Part shown: piece after piece, positions 1-8,663 of the stretch
Layout of the letters: each line of letters starts with the position of its first letter
Numbering within the stretch: position 1 is the first letter of the stretch
From: Halostagnicola sp. A56
Lineage (GTDB): Archaea; Halobacteriota; Halobacteria; Halobacteriales; Natrialbaceae
Length of the DNA: 43,462 nucleotides
NCBI RefSeq assembly: GCF_000691505.1
Contig: NZ_JMIP02000022.1
Span: 3,691-47,152 of the forward strand
Direction of reading: 5' to 3'
Made by a program: the position numbers and the translations under genes
The notes under the pieces: model-generated
Told to the model about the DNA's origin: nothing
The model's database searches: none
Seen by the model: only the letters and a program-made list of their open reading frames with translations

Positions 1-323
1 TATCCTATCCCGAATCGGTCCATCGTCCCGGATTTTAGGTTTTCTACTAAAATGTCGGCCTCATCGATGATGTCTCTGAATATCTTTTTCCCATCCTCGG
101 ATTTGAGGTTTAACGTCATGGACTGTTTGTTTCGATTGATCGATGCGAAGTAGGCGCTCATATCATTGACCTTTGGACCAACACCGCGAGTAATATCTCC
201 GTCGGGCGATTCGATCTTCAAGACCTCGGCACCAAGATCTCCGAGCATGGACGTAGCAAACGGTGCTGTAAGGTAATTCCCGACTTCTACGACCAGTACG
301 TCCTCTAGCATTCTATCTATCAT
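1..323 (-). CDS. CaiB/BaiF (family III) CoA-transferase, N-terminal part
   Basis: The reading frame runs off the left edge, so only about 107 N-terminal residues are visible. The protein opens MIDRMLEDVLVVEVGNYL and continues with GDLGAEVLKIESP and NRNKQSMTLNLKS. These are typical of family III CoA-transferases, which move CoA between an acyl-CoA donor and a carboxylic acid. The catalytic Asp lies beyond the edge. ATG at 323 or at 311 could start it. Base composition is AT-richer than the core genes from 3.8 kb on, and it shares its strand with the MFS gene, so it may belong to a small catabolic or uptake cluster. Substrate unknown. Confidence 0.85.
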   Translation of the reverse strand, partial: MIDRMLEDVLVVEVGNYLTAPFATSMLGDLGAEVLKIESPDGDITRGVGPKVNDMSAYFASINRNKQSMTLNLKSEDGKKIFRDIIDEADILVENLKSGTMDRFGIG

Positions 324-471
324 ACGGCCAAATTTCCGTTAACAAGTAATATATCTACCGCAAACGGAGGAATTATTGACATTAAATTCGAACAATATTG
401 TGCAAGGCGGACGAAGAAGCCACTACTTGTCGGACCGGACGTTACCACGAGGGGTCAGCGGGCCGGAACCG

Positions 472-1731
472 TTATCGAGGCGGGATCATTGACGAGAAGT
501 CGTCAGGGAAGCCCAGCCCGATTAGAATAGGGATTAGCGTTGCAACGCAGACACTCACCGCTATCAAAACCAGTCGAACAGCGTCAACGAGTCCGACGGA
601 CTCGACTAGCGGAGAGGTGAGGAAGCCGATCACGATCGGTGTGAACGTGAACGAAATCATCACCACGGACTCGTTAATCGTCATGACGACACCGCGATTC
701 TCCGCGGGGGCAATATTGCCGAGTCTACTCCGAAACAGGGATCCCAAGACGCCGATACCGGCGCCCAGTCCGACCACGCCGAATGCTGCAACTAATACGT
801 TCGGCGCGCTCGAGAACATGAATAGACCGCCACCAAGCAACAGGTTCCCAAGGAACAAGGGAGCGATCGGATTAGAGAAAAAGCCCGAGATTCGTCCGGC
901 TTGCGTTGCGGTGATTGCTAATGTGATACTTACCACGGCCATTAACACACCCGAATGGATGGGTTTGCCGTCCAGCGCTCGAACGATGATGATCGAATTG
1001 TAAGTGAGAAACCCCATTTGGGGCACGTAAACCAACCCGTGGGCTAACACGAGTGCAGCGATTTGACGTTGCTGTAATAGCAGCGTGAGACCCGTCGACG
1101 AGTCGAGTGAGATCGGTTTACCATCCCTCGAGTCGTTGTGCCGGTTCTCCTCTTCAAAGTACAGATAGACGAAGAGTGCGATAGGGAGTGACAGTGCATA
1201 GATGAGAAACGGCGCACGCCAAGAGAAAATAACTAGTAAGCTACCTATGATCGGGAACACGAATTGAAACAGTCCCGCTGATGCTAGCCGGAACCCCTGC
1301 GCCGTTGCCTGAGTTTCCGTCGAGTACAGGTCACTGATAAGGGTAACGGCGACGGGGATTGTCGCAGAGAAGCCACATCCCTGGAGAAACCGGAGTACTA
1401 GAGCGGTACGGAAATCAGTCGTGAACGCGATGAGACTACCAGCGATACCGAAGAGGACGAGACCGACAACGAGAACGGGCTTCCGTCTGTATCGATCGAT
1501 AACGAGGCCGATGATTGGATTGAGTACTATCGCAGGGGCAAAGAGAGCCGAGATGACAAGACCAATTCGATCTGGTGAGACCCCAAATGGGCCAACAAGT
1601 GTATCGAGGATGGGTGAAACCAGCGAGGCGCCTAGTGCGGCGATACCGCTCGCCACAAGGAGGAGCTGAAACGAGTGGTTCCACAGTACCGGTTCATCCG
1701 TCTCCTGGATAATTTCCTTTGACTCAACCAT
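472..1731 (-). CDS. MFS transporter
   Basis: A polytopic membrane protein of about 419 residues with roughly twelve hydrophobic segments. The MFS signature between TM2 and TM3 is visible as GLVIDRYRRKPVLVVG. The sequence starts MVESKEIIQETDEP. The frame is open upstream to 1803, but ATG 1731 is preferred because a TATA-like gttttaaac lies about 28 bases before it, fitting a leaderless transcript. It resembles multidrug or organic-solute MFS carriers; no substrate can be read. It sits between a CoA-transferase fragment on the same strand and a divergent flavin-dependent oxidoreductase, suggesting carriage of a compound handled by these enzymes (inference). Confidence 0.88.
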   Translation of the reverse strand: MVESKEIIQETDEPVLWNHSFQLLLVASGIAALGASLVSPILDTLVGPFGVSPDRIGLVISALFAPAIVLNPIIGLVIDRYRRKPVLVVGLVLFGIAGSLIAFTTDFRTALVLRFLQGCGFSATIPVAVTLISDLYSTETQATAQGFRLASAGLFQFVFPIIGSLLVIFSWRAPFLIYALSLPIALFVYLYFEEENRHNDSRDGKPISLDSSTGLTLLLQQRQIAALVLAHGLVYVPQMGFLTYNSIIIVRALDGKPIHSGVLMAVVSITLAITATQAGRISGFFSNPIAPLFLGNLLLGGGLFMFSSAPNVLVAAFGVVGLGAGIGVLGSLFRSRLGNIAPAENRGVVMTINESVVMISFTFTPIVIGFLTSPLVESVGLVDAVRLVLIAVSVCVATLIPILIGLGFPDDFSSMIPPR

Positions 1732-1956
1732 GGCTACGTTATTTGATGGTACTTGTTTAAAACTGTGTGATTGATAGGCGAACAAATTGGTAGCGAAAGT
1801 CAATTGCTGACCAAGCGGACACGTTGAACGTTATTGCATGTTGTATCGTACAGCGATAGTGCGTTGGTTGCTATATCGATTCTTGACTGTGAATTCGTTA
1901 GAGAGTATTTGAAGGACAGTTCTAGGTACGTATATTAATCCGGACCCTAGATAAGC

Positions 1957-1964
1957 TATAAATA
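1957..1964 (+). promoter_or_regulatory. TATA box of the LLM oxidoreductase gene
   Basis: The sequence tataaata begins 30 bases before ATG 1987, the spacing expected of a haloarchaeal leaderless promoter. It supports that start codon. The wider region 1732-1986 separates divergent genes and holds no further reading frame that I can support. Confidence 0.7.
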
Positions 1965-1986
1965 GTGGGATCCTATACGATAAGTT

Positions 1987-2979
1987 ATGAAGTTTGGATA
2001 CTTCTATTCGTCACGTTCGAAAGAGAGTTCTCCATCAGAAAACTATCAAAAAATAGTCAGCCAGGTCAATGCTGCCGAAACAGCCGGATTTGATCTCGCT
2101 TGGGCCGGGCATCACTACTTGGTTCCGGATCGGCATATGTTCCAGCCGACCGTTTCAATACCTCGACTCGCAGCCGAAACGGAGAGCATCCATTTAGGGA
2201 TGAATATTCTGCTGCCCTTACATCACCCGGTTGCCATCGCAGAACAATTCGCAACGATGGATGTACTGTCGGGAGGACGAACGATACTCGGCCCAATAAC
2301 AGGATATCGAGACAAAGAGTTCGAGTCCTTTGGTGTTCCAAAACATGAACGAGCACGGAGACTCACAGAAGGTGTGAAGATCATAAAGAAATTATGGACG
2401 GAGGAATCGGTTACGTACGACGGCCAGCATTTTTCGGTAACGGATGCAACAATAAGCCCTCAACCCATTCAGCACCCGCGACCGCCTATCTGGATTGGGG
2501 CTAATAAGGACAAAGCGGTAAAACGTGCGGCGGCATTGGGTGATGCTTGGCTCGTTAATCCTCACGAGACAAATGACACAATTTCGAGGCAGCTCGACTT
2601 GATAAACCAACCGACAGGAGAGGGATTTCATGGAGTTCAGCCCATTGTTAGGGATGCTTTTGTCGCGGAAACAGACGAGGAAGCATTTGACGCGTTTGGA
2701 CCATATTTAGAAGAATTCTATGATTGGTACGATGATGTCGGTCAAGGGGAGGCGATGGAAACACCGGAAGCACTTGATCTAAAGAGAGACGTCTGGGATC
2801 GGTTTCTGATTGGTTCTCCACAGACCGTCATAGAGAAGATTGTCCACTTACACGAAGCATATGACATTGACTGCGTAATTTTATTTATGGATCGTCCGGG
2901 GATCGTTCAAGATGATCTCCATAATTCGATCGAATTGGTCGGTGAAGAAGTAATTCCTGCCGTGCGAAATCGACTATAA
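1987..2979 (+). CDS. LLM-class flavin-dependent oxidoreductase
   Basis: A 330-residue luciferase-like monooxygenase/F420 reductase-fold protein. Visible family features are the opening MKFGYFYSSR, an AAETAGFDLAWAGHH strand-helix, ATMDVLSGGRTILGP and the C-terminal GSPQTVIEKI, which all fit the TIM-barrel LLM family. Such enzymes use reduced FMN or F420 to oxidise or cleave varied substrates; the substrate here cannot be told. Length is normal and no truncation is seen. It is divergent from the MFS gene and has a strong TATA box 30 bases before the ATG. AT-rich codon use, unlike the following core genes, suggests acquired DNA. Confidence 0.9.
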   Translation: MKFGYFYSSRSKESSPSENYQKIVSQVNAAETAGFDLAWAGHHYLVPDRHMFQPTVSIPRLAAETESIHLGMNILLPLHHPVAIAEQFATMDVLSGGRTILGPITGYRDKEFESFGVPKHERARRLTEGVKIIKKLWTEESVTYDGQHFSVTDATISPQPIQHPRPPIWIGANKDKAVKRAAALGDAWLVNPHETNDTISRQLDLINQPTGEGFHGVQPIVRDAFVAETDEEAFDAFGPYLEEFYDWYDDVGQGEAMETPEALDLKRDVWDRFLIGSPQTVIEKIVHLHEAYDIDCVILFMDRPGIVQDDLHNSIELVGEEVIPAVRNRL

Positions 2980-3081
2980 TCAGTGGAAGAGAGATGATTA
3001 AATAATTGTTGGGGGCAAGTATAAATACATATCAATAATATTTCGGATACACTCTTGATGATCCGGCTCGTTGGTTCCCGT

Positions 3082-3432
3082 ATGTCGATCGATATCGAGG
3101 ATTTCGAAGAGCACACCTCCGCGGAACTCGAGGAGCCGAGCAACGCCGAGCGAGTGCTCCGATATCTCTACGAGAACAGAGACAAGGCCTGGAAGGCGTC
3201 GACGGTCGCCGAACGGGCGAGTGTCAACGAAAACTCGATCTCGGCGGTCCTCAATCGACTGAAGGAACAGGATCTCGTCCGACACAAGGGCTCGTACTGG
3301 GCGATTACGGACGACACGGAACGCCTTCGTCGCGCCAACCAGTTCCACCGGACGGTCCAGCGATTCGACGAACTCTACGGCGAAGAGGATCGCGAGGAGT
3401 GGGTCGAAGCGAGTGAGCGATTGAACGAATGA
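3082..3432 (+). CDS. Winged-helix DNA-binding protein, putative antitoxin/regulator
   Basis: A protein of about 116 residues with a MarR-like winged helix: NAERVLRYLYENRDKAW, then ASTVAERASVNENSISAVLNRL (recognition helix), then a wing ending GSYWAITDD. ATG 3082 (MSIDIEDFEEH) is chosen; ATG 3058 is possible. A TATA sequence tataaata at 3020-3027 precedes both. Its stop overlaps the start of the PemK-like gene by four bases (ATGA), so the two are translationally coupled. The pairing suggests a two-gene toxin-antitoxin module in which this protein neutralises the toxin, represses the operon, or both. That role is inference from context. Confidence 0.8.
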   Translation: MSIDIEDFEEHTSAELEEPSNAERVLRYLYENRDKAWKASTVAERASVNENSISAVLNRLKEQDLVRHKGSYWAITDDTERLRRANQFHRTVQRFDELYGEEDREEWVEASERLNE

Positions 3433-3773
3433 CTCTCGATCGAGGAACTATCGTACTCGCGGACGATCCGTTCAAGGGCGACGGTGCGAGCCGGCCCTGG
3501 CTGGTAATCGGTACGGACGAGACGCCCTTTCACGCCGAGCAACACATCGCACTCACGCTCTCGACGAAAACGTGGTACGACGAACGCGTTCCGATCGACG
3601 ACGACGACGATATCATCGATGGCGGCCTCCCGAAAGACAGTTCGATTCTTCCGTGGGCGGTCGCATCAGTCGACGCGACTCGAATCGATCGTGAACTCGG
3701 CACACTGAAAGAACCCCTCGTCGACAACGTCGTTAGACAGCTCGGTTCGTACATCGGTCTCGAGCGACGCTGA
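3429..3773 (+). CDS. PemK/MazF-family toxin-like protein
   Basis: 114 residues. The beta-barrel opening DRGTIVLADDPF, followed by SRPWLVIG and a conserved-looking IALTLSTKTW strand, matches the PemK/MazF family; members in bacteria are mRNA-cleaving endoribonucleases. The second half (SSILPWAVASVDA) also fits. The start overlaps the wHTH gene by four bases. It borders the AT-rich accessory block on one side and the convergent dapD on the other, so it may mark the island edge. Toxicity is not shown by sequence alone. Confidence 0.8.
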   Translation: MTLDRGTIVLADDPFKGDGASRPWLVIGTDETPFHAEQHIALTLSTKTWYDERVPIDDDDDIIDGGLPKDSSILPWAVASVDATRIDRELGTLKEPLVDNVVRQLGSYIGLERR

Positions 3774-3845
3774 CTCCGGGATACACAGCCAAATTAAATC
3801 TTCTTCTCGATCCACAAACGATCGGACGATGCGCCGCTACTCTCG

Positions 3846-4682
3846 TTACTCCCGAAGCGCGTCCTCGCGCTCGGTGGCCTCGAGCGTCTCGGTCTCGAGA
3901 TCGGTCGCGACGACGGCGGGCTTGTACGCGCCGCCCTCGAAGAGGTCATGGTCGCTGACCGAGGATTCGACGAATCGCGTGAACGCGCGTCGCTCGGCGG
4001 GCAGTTCGCCGTACAGGACCTCCTCCTCGACGAGGTCGTAGACGGGAATTCGGGGCGTCAGGAGCGTATTCTCGCCGACGACGCTGTTTTCGCCGACGAC
4101 GAACCCGCTCGTGACGCGACAGCCGGCACCGAGCGAGACGCCGTCCTCGACGATGACCGGTGCGCTCTCGACGGGCTCGAGCACGCCGCCGATCAGGGTG
4201 TTCGCGCCGAGTTTGACGTTCTCGCCGATCTGGGCGCACGAGCCGACGGTGTCACAGGAGTCGACGAGCGTGCCGTCGCCGACGTGGGCCCCGATGTTGA
4301 CGAAACTTGGGCTCATCATGATGCAGTCCTCGCCGAGGTAGGCACCGCGGCGGATGGTCGTCCCGTCGGGCGTGTTGCGGGTGCCCCGCTCGCCAAGGTC
4401 CTCGGTCTCGCGCAGCGGGAGGACGTCGTAGTGCTCGACGCCGCCGTACTCGAAGGCCGCGTTCTCGCGCAGGCCGAAGTTCAGTAGAATCCCCTGTTTG
4501 ACCCACTCGTTCGCCTCCCACTCGTCGCCGCGCTTTTCGGCGGCGCGGATCTCTCCGTCTTCGAGCGCCGAGAGAAAGGCCTCGAGAGTTGCATGTTCGT
4601 CCTCGCCGGCCGACTGTGCGTCTACGTCGCCGCGTTGCTTTCGCTCCCACAGTTCGTCGATTTCGGTCTCGAGCGCACTCAT
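3846..4682 (-). CDS. dapD: 2,3,4,5-tetrahydropyridine-2,6-dicarboxylate N-succinyltransferase
   Basis: 278 residues. The centre is a left-handed beta-helix of hexapeptide repeats (GAYLGEDCIM, NIGAHVGDGTLV, CAQIGENVKLGANT, VIVEDGVSLGAG). DapD adds a succinyl group to tetrahydrodipicolinate in the diaminopimelate route to lysine. It is third in a co-directed dapA-dapB-dapD run, 103 bases after dapB. In the haloarchaeal clusters I know, lysA, dapF and dapE follow; here the next gene downstream is the convergent PemK-like toxin. Cytoplasmic. The start is the ATG opening MSALETEID. Confidence 0.93.
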   Translation of the reverse strand: MSALETEIDELWERKQRGDVDAQSAGEDEHATLEAFLSALEDGEIRAAEKRGDEWEANEWVKQGILLNFGLRENAAFEYGGVEHYDVLPLRETEDLGERGTRNTPDGTTIRRGAYLGEDCIMMSPSFVNIGAHVGDGTLVDSCDTVGSCAQIGENVKLGANTLIGGVLEPVESAPVIVEDGVSLGAGCRVTSGFVVGENSVVGENTLLTPRIPVYDLVEEEVLYGELPAERRAFTRFVESSVSDHDLFEGGAYKPAVVATDLETETLEATEREDALRE

Positions 4683-4785
4683 AGCTGTCCGGGGATGGCG
4701 CGTGCAGGGCTAAAATTCCATCCATTCGCGCCGGCTCGGCGGGTCAGCACGCGACCGGTGTGGGGGGTCGACGACGCGAGTTCGT

Positions 4786-5553
4786 TCAGTCGGCCAGCAC
4801 GTCCGCGAAGTCGTAGCTGCCGGGACCGCGCTCCGCGAGCCACACCGCCGAATCGACCGCGCCGGCGGCGAAGACGCCCCGGTCCTCGGCTCGATGGGTC
4901 AGCCGAACCTCCTCGTGGTTGTCCGCGATGACGATCTCGTGCTCGCCGGTCACGTTGCCCGCTCGGAGGACGTGGACGCCGATCTCGCCCTCCTCGCGGG
5001 GGTCGAATCCCTCGCGGCCGTGTTTGCGCCCCGAAAAGTCTCCGTTGGCCTCGATCTCGGAGAGCAATCGATTCGCGGTCCCGCTCGGTGCGTCGCGCTT
5101 TGCGTTGTGGTGGGTTTCGACCAGTTCGACATCGTAGCCCGCCAAATCCTGTACGGCGTCGCCGACGACGTTGACCAGTGCCTGCACGCCGCGGGCGAAG
5201 TTCGGCGCGCGCAAGAGCGGCGTCGTCTCGCTGACTTCCTCGAGCGCCTCGAGTTCGTCGTCCTCGAATCCTGTCGTTCCGGTGACGAACGCGACGTCCG
5301 CGTCCGCACAGGCTCGGGCGTACCCGAGCGCGGACTCGGGCCCCGTGAAGTCGATCACGGCCGCCGGTTCACGCTCGAGGAGGAGCTCCTCGAACGCGTC
5401 GGCTGACTCGACGGAAACGCCGCTGACCTCCTCACCATTCGGGTCACGGTTGACCGCGAAGGCGACCTCGACGTCGTCTCGGTCGGCGACCGCGGCGATC
5501 ACTTCCGCGCCCATTCGGCCCGTGGCTCCGGTAACGCCGACCCGTACCGTCAT
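4786..5553 (-). CDS. dapB: 4-hydroxy-tetrahydrodipicolinate reductase
   Basis: 255 residues. The N-terminal nucleotide-binding motif VGVTGATGRMG and the later VELVETHHNAKRDAPSGTA (with the HH and K-D-A-P-S-G-T active-site signature) identify DapB. It reduces hydroxy-tetrahydrodipicolinate with NAD(P)H in lysine synthesis. The ATG overlaps the dapA stop by four bases, so it is coupled to dapA. Length is normal for the family. The start MTVRVGVTG places the Rossmann glycines at the very N-terminus as expected. Confidence 0.95.
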   Translation of the reverse strand: MTVRVGVTGATGRMGAEVIAAVADRDDVEVAFAVNRDPNGEEVSGVSVESADAFEELLLEREPAAVIDFTGPESALGYARACADADVAFVTGTTGFEDDELEALEEVSETTPLLRAPNFARGVQALVNVVGDAVQDLAGYDVELVETHHNAKRDAPSGTANRLLSEIEANGDFSGRKHGREGFDPREEGEIGVHVLRAGNVTGEHEIVIADNHEEVRLTHRAEDRGVFAAGAVDSAVWLAERGPGSYDFADVLAD

Positions 5554-6479
5554 CGATCACCCTCCGGTCCCGCGTTGGCGACCGCGGCGGAGTCGTCCTC
5601 GAGATCGGCGAGGACCGCCTCGAGGTCGTCGCGATACTCCTCGGCCAGTCGGGACAGCGGCGGGCGCATGCGGGCCGGGCCGTAGCCGCGGATCTGCATG
5701 GCCTCCTTGACCGGGATTGGATTGGTCTCGACGAACAGTTCGCGGAACAGCGGCCCGAGTTCGTGATGGAGTTCTCGAGCGCGCGCGTAGTCGCCGTCGA
5801 GCGCGGCGCCGACCATCGCGCAGGTTCGCTCGGGTTCGATGTTGGCGGCGACGCTGATCGCGCCCGTTGCGCCGACGGAAAGCATCGGCAGGGTCAGCGC
5901 GTCGTCGCCCGAGAGGACGGCGAAGTCCTCGTCGGTTGTTCGCTCGGCTATCTCGCCGATCAGGCCGAGGTCGCCGCTCGCGGCCTTGTAGCCCGCGATG
6001 TTCTCGTGGCTCGCGAGGGAGACGGCCGTGTCGGGTTCGATGGACCGGCCCGTTCGCGAGGGCACGTTGTAGACGATCTGTGGCACGTCGACGGCGTCCG
6101 CGATCGTTCGATAGTGTTCGACTAGGCCACGCTGTTCGGGCTTGTTGTAGTACGGCGAGATCAGGAGCAGGCCGTCGGCGCCCGCATCGGCGGCGCGCTC
6201 GGATAGCTCGAGCGCTTCGCGGGTGTTGTTCGAACCGGAGCCCGCGATGACCGGTACGTCGGAGACGGCGTCGATGACCGCCTCGACGACCTGAACGTGT
6301 TCTTCGTGGGTCAGCGTCGCGGATTCGCCGGTCGAGCCGACGGGCACGAGCCCGTCGACGCCCGCCCGCTCGAGTCGCTGTGCGTCGGTCCGTAGGGTTT
6401 CGAAGTCGATTCGTTCGTCCTCGTCGAAGGGCGTGCACATCGCCGGGAAGACGCCCGTGAAGTCGATATCGTCCGTCAT
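5550..6479 (-). CDS. dapA: 4-hydroxy-tetrahydrodipicolinate synthase
   Basis: 309 residues, a class I aldolase TIM barrel. Visible signatures are VPVGSTGESATLTHEEH, PVIAGSGSNNTREA, the tyrosine in IVYNVPSRTG, and the Schiff-base lysine in IAGYKAASGD. It condenses pyruvate with aspartate semialdehyde, the first committed step towards diaminopimelate and lysine. It is the first gene of the dapABD run and is divergent from htpX across about 336 bases. A second, functionally different member of the same superfamily occurs at 15.8 kb in this window. Confidence 0.95.
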   Translation of the reverse strand: MTDDIDFTGVFPAMCTPFDEDERIDFETLRTDAQRLERAGVDGLVPVGSTGESATLTHEEHVQVVEAVIDAVSDVPVIAGSGSNNTREALELSERAADAGADGLLLISPYYNKPEQRGLVEHYRTIADAVDVPQIVYNVPSRTGRSIEPDTAVSLASHENIAGYKAASGDLGLIGEIAERTTDEDFAVLSGDDALTLPMLSVGATGAISVAANIEPERTCAMVGAALDGDYARARELHHELGPLFRELFVETNPIPVKEAMQIRGYGPARMRPPLSRLAEEYRDDLEAVLADLEDDSAAVANAGPEGDR

Positions 6480-6815
6480 AGGTGTTCTATTGGTGTGTTG
6501 GTCGGTGGTCGGCTACTTGGATGTAATGATTCTGCACGGAACCGGCGTGGCGACTGGCCGGTGTAATCTGGGGCGCACCCGAGACGGGACGTCACGCCGC
6601 CTCGAGCCCTTTTAGGCCCGTTTTTTCGGAAAACGAGGTTTCGCACCGCTCACGGATCGACGTACCGAGACGTGAGCGGTGCGACGCATATCCGAGCCAT
6701 CACAGCGGACGAACTTATCCGTTGTGGATTTTTGTTTCTTGTCGGCGGCTCCGTGTGTGAACTGTTACCATCATATTTCGCGTATCTTATACCTTTGGCT
6801 TACCTATAGCAGAGC
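6480..6815. other. Intergenic region between dapA and htpX with a perfect inverted repeat
   Basis: No gene is supported. It contains a perfect 14-base inverted repeat (arms 6641-6654 and 6671-6684, spacer 16 bases) between the divergent genes. An A/T-rich stretch near 6610-6625 could supply the dapA promoter, and ttatacct near 6788-6795 could serve htpX. Confidence 0.7.
6641..6684. repeat. 14-bp perfect inverted repeat, possible operator or hairpin
   Basis: Arms 6641-6654 (tcgcaccgctcacg) and 6671-6684 (cgtgagcggtgcga) match perfectly around a 16-base spacer. It lies more than 130 bases from either start codon. It could be a regulator site or a structured 5' leader of dapA. Confidence 0.75.
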
Positions 6816-7640
6816 ATGACAGACTTCGGACTAAAAGTGCGGATGGCGGTCGTGGGTACCATCCTGTTCGCGCTGTATCTCGGTGCAGGAACAGCGCTGT
6901 CGGCGATGCTGGGATTGCCGTTGGTCCCTGTCTTACTCGTCGGGATCATTGTCGTTCCGGCGATCCAGTACAAACTCGGAAAGTGGATGGCGCTCAGGGG
7001 TGCAGAGGAGATGCCCGAAGACGGCCAGTATCAGCAGGTCCACCGGATGACCGAATCGCTCTCGCGCGATATGGGGATCGACAAACCCAAACTGATGGTC
7101 ATGGACATGGGCGTCCCGAACGCGTTCGCCGTCGGCCGAAAGGGTGCCGGCGTCGTCTGCGTCTCGACGGAGCTCATGCACCTGCTCGATCGCGACGAAC
7201 TCGAGGGCGTCATCGCCCACGAGCTCGCACACATCAAAAACCGAGACGTGATCACGATGGTCGTCGGCCAATCCATCGGGATGCTCGTCGGCTACGTCGC
7301 CTACTTCGCGGTGTTGATGGGCGGCGAACGAAATATGGGGACCTGGATCCTTGCCATGGTCGCTTCGTCGCTGGCAAACATGCTCGTAATGATCTTCGTG
7401 ATGGCGATCTCGCGATATCGCGAGTACGTCGCCGACGAAGACGCGCGACAGGCGATCGGCAGCGGCGATCCGCTCGCGCGGGCACTCGAGAAGATATCTA
7501 ACGGCGCACAGGGGCGAGAGTCGGAACTGGACGACAGCATGAGCGCGCTCTGTATCCTCAACGCCGATCGGAGCATCATGCAAAAAATCTTCTCGACGCA
7601 CCCGCCGACGGAAAAACGTATTCAGAAGCTCCGAGGATAA
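6816..7640 (+). CDS. htpX: HtpX-family M48 membrane zinc metalloprotease
   Basis: 274 residues. Two N-terminal hydrophobic segments (about 10-30 and 36-52) and two more near 145-165 and 178-198 frame the cytosolic protease. The zinc motif HELAH is at residues 135-139, with the third ligand likely Glu in YREYVADEDA near 203. HtpX degrades misfolded membrane proteins. It is monocistronic, divergent from dapA, with ttatacct about 28 bases upstream of the ATG. The C-terminal FSTHPPTEKRI is the usual M48B tail. Confidence 0.95.
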   Translation: MTDFGLKVRMAVVGTILFALYLGAGTALSAMLGLPLVPVLLVGIIVVPAIQYKLGKWMALRGAEEMPEDGQYQQVHRMTESLSRDMGIDKPKLMVMDMGVPNAFAVGRKGAGVVCVSTELMHLLDRDELEGVIAHELAHIKNRDVITMVVGQSIGMLVGYVAYFAVLMGGERNMGTWILAMVASSLANMLVMIFVMAISRYREYVADEDARQAIGSGDPLARALEKISNGAQGRESELDDSMSALCILNADRSIMQKIFSTHPPTEKRIQKLRG

Positions 7641-7690
7641 TTTCCGCCATCGACGACGACGGCGTTCGATCGATTCCACCGCCACGACGC

Positions 7691-7699
7691 GATTTTTTT
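7691..7699 (+). promoter_or_regulatory. TATA-like element for the NYN-domain gene
   Basis: gattttttta lies about 26-34 bases before the GTG at 7725, supporting that unusual start and a leaderless transcript. Confidence 0.5.
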
Positions 7700-7724
7700 A
7701 CGTGCGCCCAACCCATACGCGAGT

Positions 7725-8222
7725 GTGACAGATATTCATCCCGGTCAGCGCGTCGCCGTCCTCGTCGACGCCCAGAACCTCTATCATACGGCCCAGAGCA
7801 TGCACAGCCGTAACATCGACTACTCGTCGCTGCTCGAGAAGGCCGTCCAGGACAGACAGCTCACCCGCGCCATCGCCTACGTGATCCGCGCCGATTCGCC
7901 CGAGGAAGAGTCCTTTTTCGATGCACTCGTCGACATCGGCTTCGAGACGAAGATCAAGGACATCAAGCGCTTTTCCGACGGCACGAAAAAGGCCGACTGG
8001 GACGTCGGGATGAGTCTCGACGCGGTGACGCTCGCGAATCACATCGACACGCTCGTCCTCTGTACCGGCGACGGGGATTTCTCCCGGCTCTGTTCGCACC
8101 TGCGTCACGAAGGCGTCCGCGTGGAGGTCATGGCGTTCGAATCCTCGACGTCAGAAGACCTCATCGACGCGGCGGATACGTTCCTCGACCTCGGCGAACG
8201 CCACGAAACGTTCCTGCTGTAA
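7725..8222 (+). CDS. NYN domain (LabA/DUF88-like) protein
   Basis: 165 residues, starting at GTG (MTDIHPGQRVAVLVDAQN). NYN domains are PIN-like nucleases with a cluster of acidic residues. Here Asp15 and Asn18 in LVDAQNLY, Asp91 and Asp93 in KKADWDVGM, Asp99, and TGDGDF at 114-119 provide that cluster. A role in RNA processing or decay is likely but the substrate is unknown. It stands alone downstream of htpX. Confidence 0.9.
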   Translation: MTDIHPGQRVAVLVDAQNLYHTAQSMHSRNIDYSSLLEKAVQDRQLTRAIAYVIRADSPEEESFFDALVDIGFETKIKDIKRFSDGTKKADWDVGMSLDAVTLANHIDTLVLCTGDGDFSRLCSHLRHEGVRVEVMAFESSTSEDLIDAADTFLDLGERHETFLL

Positions 8223-8324
8223 GTCCCGAGCGAGGCGACCGCTCCCGAGAACTCGAGTAATCGAATCGGCTCGAAACGAGAGCCAAAACACCAGAAACGC
8301 CGTTCAAAAAGCGACTCGAGTGAC

Positions 8325-8510
8325 TCAGTAAGCGCCCACGTCGTGGTCGGCTCGAACGACGCCGACCACGAGCGCCCCCGCCGCGAGGGCGGCCGCGACG
8401 ACCGGGACCGCGTATCCGGCAGCGCTCGAGTCGAGAACGGTCGGCCCGGCGAGCGTGAGGCTGCTGACGCCCAGTAAGGCGAGTCCGAGACCGATCTGTG
8501 TGACGTTCAT
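8325..8510 (-). CDS. Small two-TM membrane protein, hypothetical
   Basis: A 61-residue protein (MNVTQIGLGLALLG to VVRADHDVGAY). Two hydrophobic segments at about 6-22 and 34-53 suggest a small integral membrane protein. The ATG at 8510 is supported by a clear ttataaaag about 25-33 bases upstream on the same strand (near 8535-8543). No family recognised. It is divergent from the PUA-domain gene. Confidence 0.75.
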   Translation of the reverse strand: MNVTQIGLGLALLGVSSLTLAGPTVLDSSAAGYAVPVVAAALAAGALVVGVVRADHDVGAY

Positions 8511-8663
8511 CGATACGTGTACTCGTTGGCGTTCTTTTATAACACTCACTATCTTCCGGCGCAGCCGGTTTTCGGCCCGAAATCCGCTTCGGCGGTCGGG
8601 AGACGCCGCTCGGCGTGCGAGCGCTTCGACACCCTTTCGAACGCGGGGCCACGACGGGAACCA

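Noticed and set aside
398..1003. Plus-strand open frame of 201 codons
   Set aside because: It is antisense to the MFS transporter, and its composition follows the complementary coding frame. No family features.
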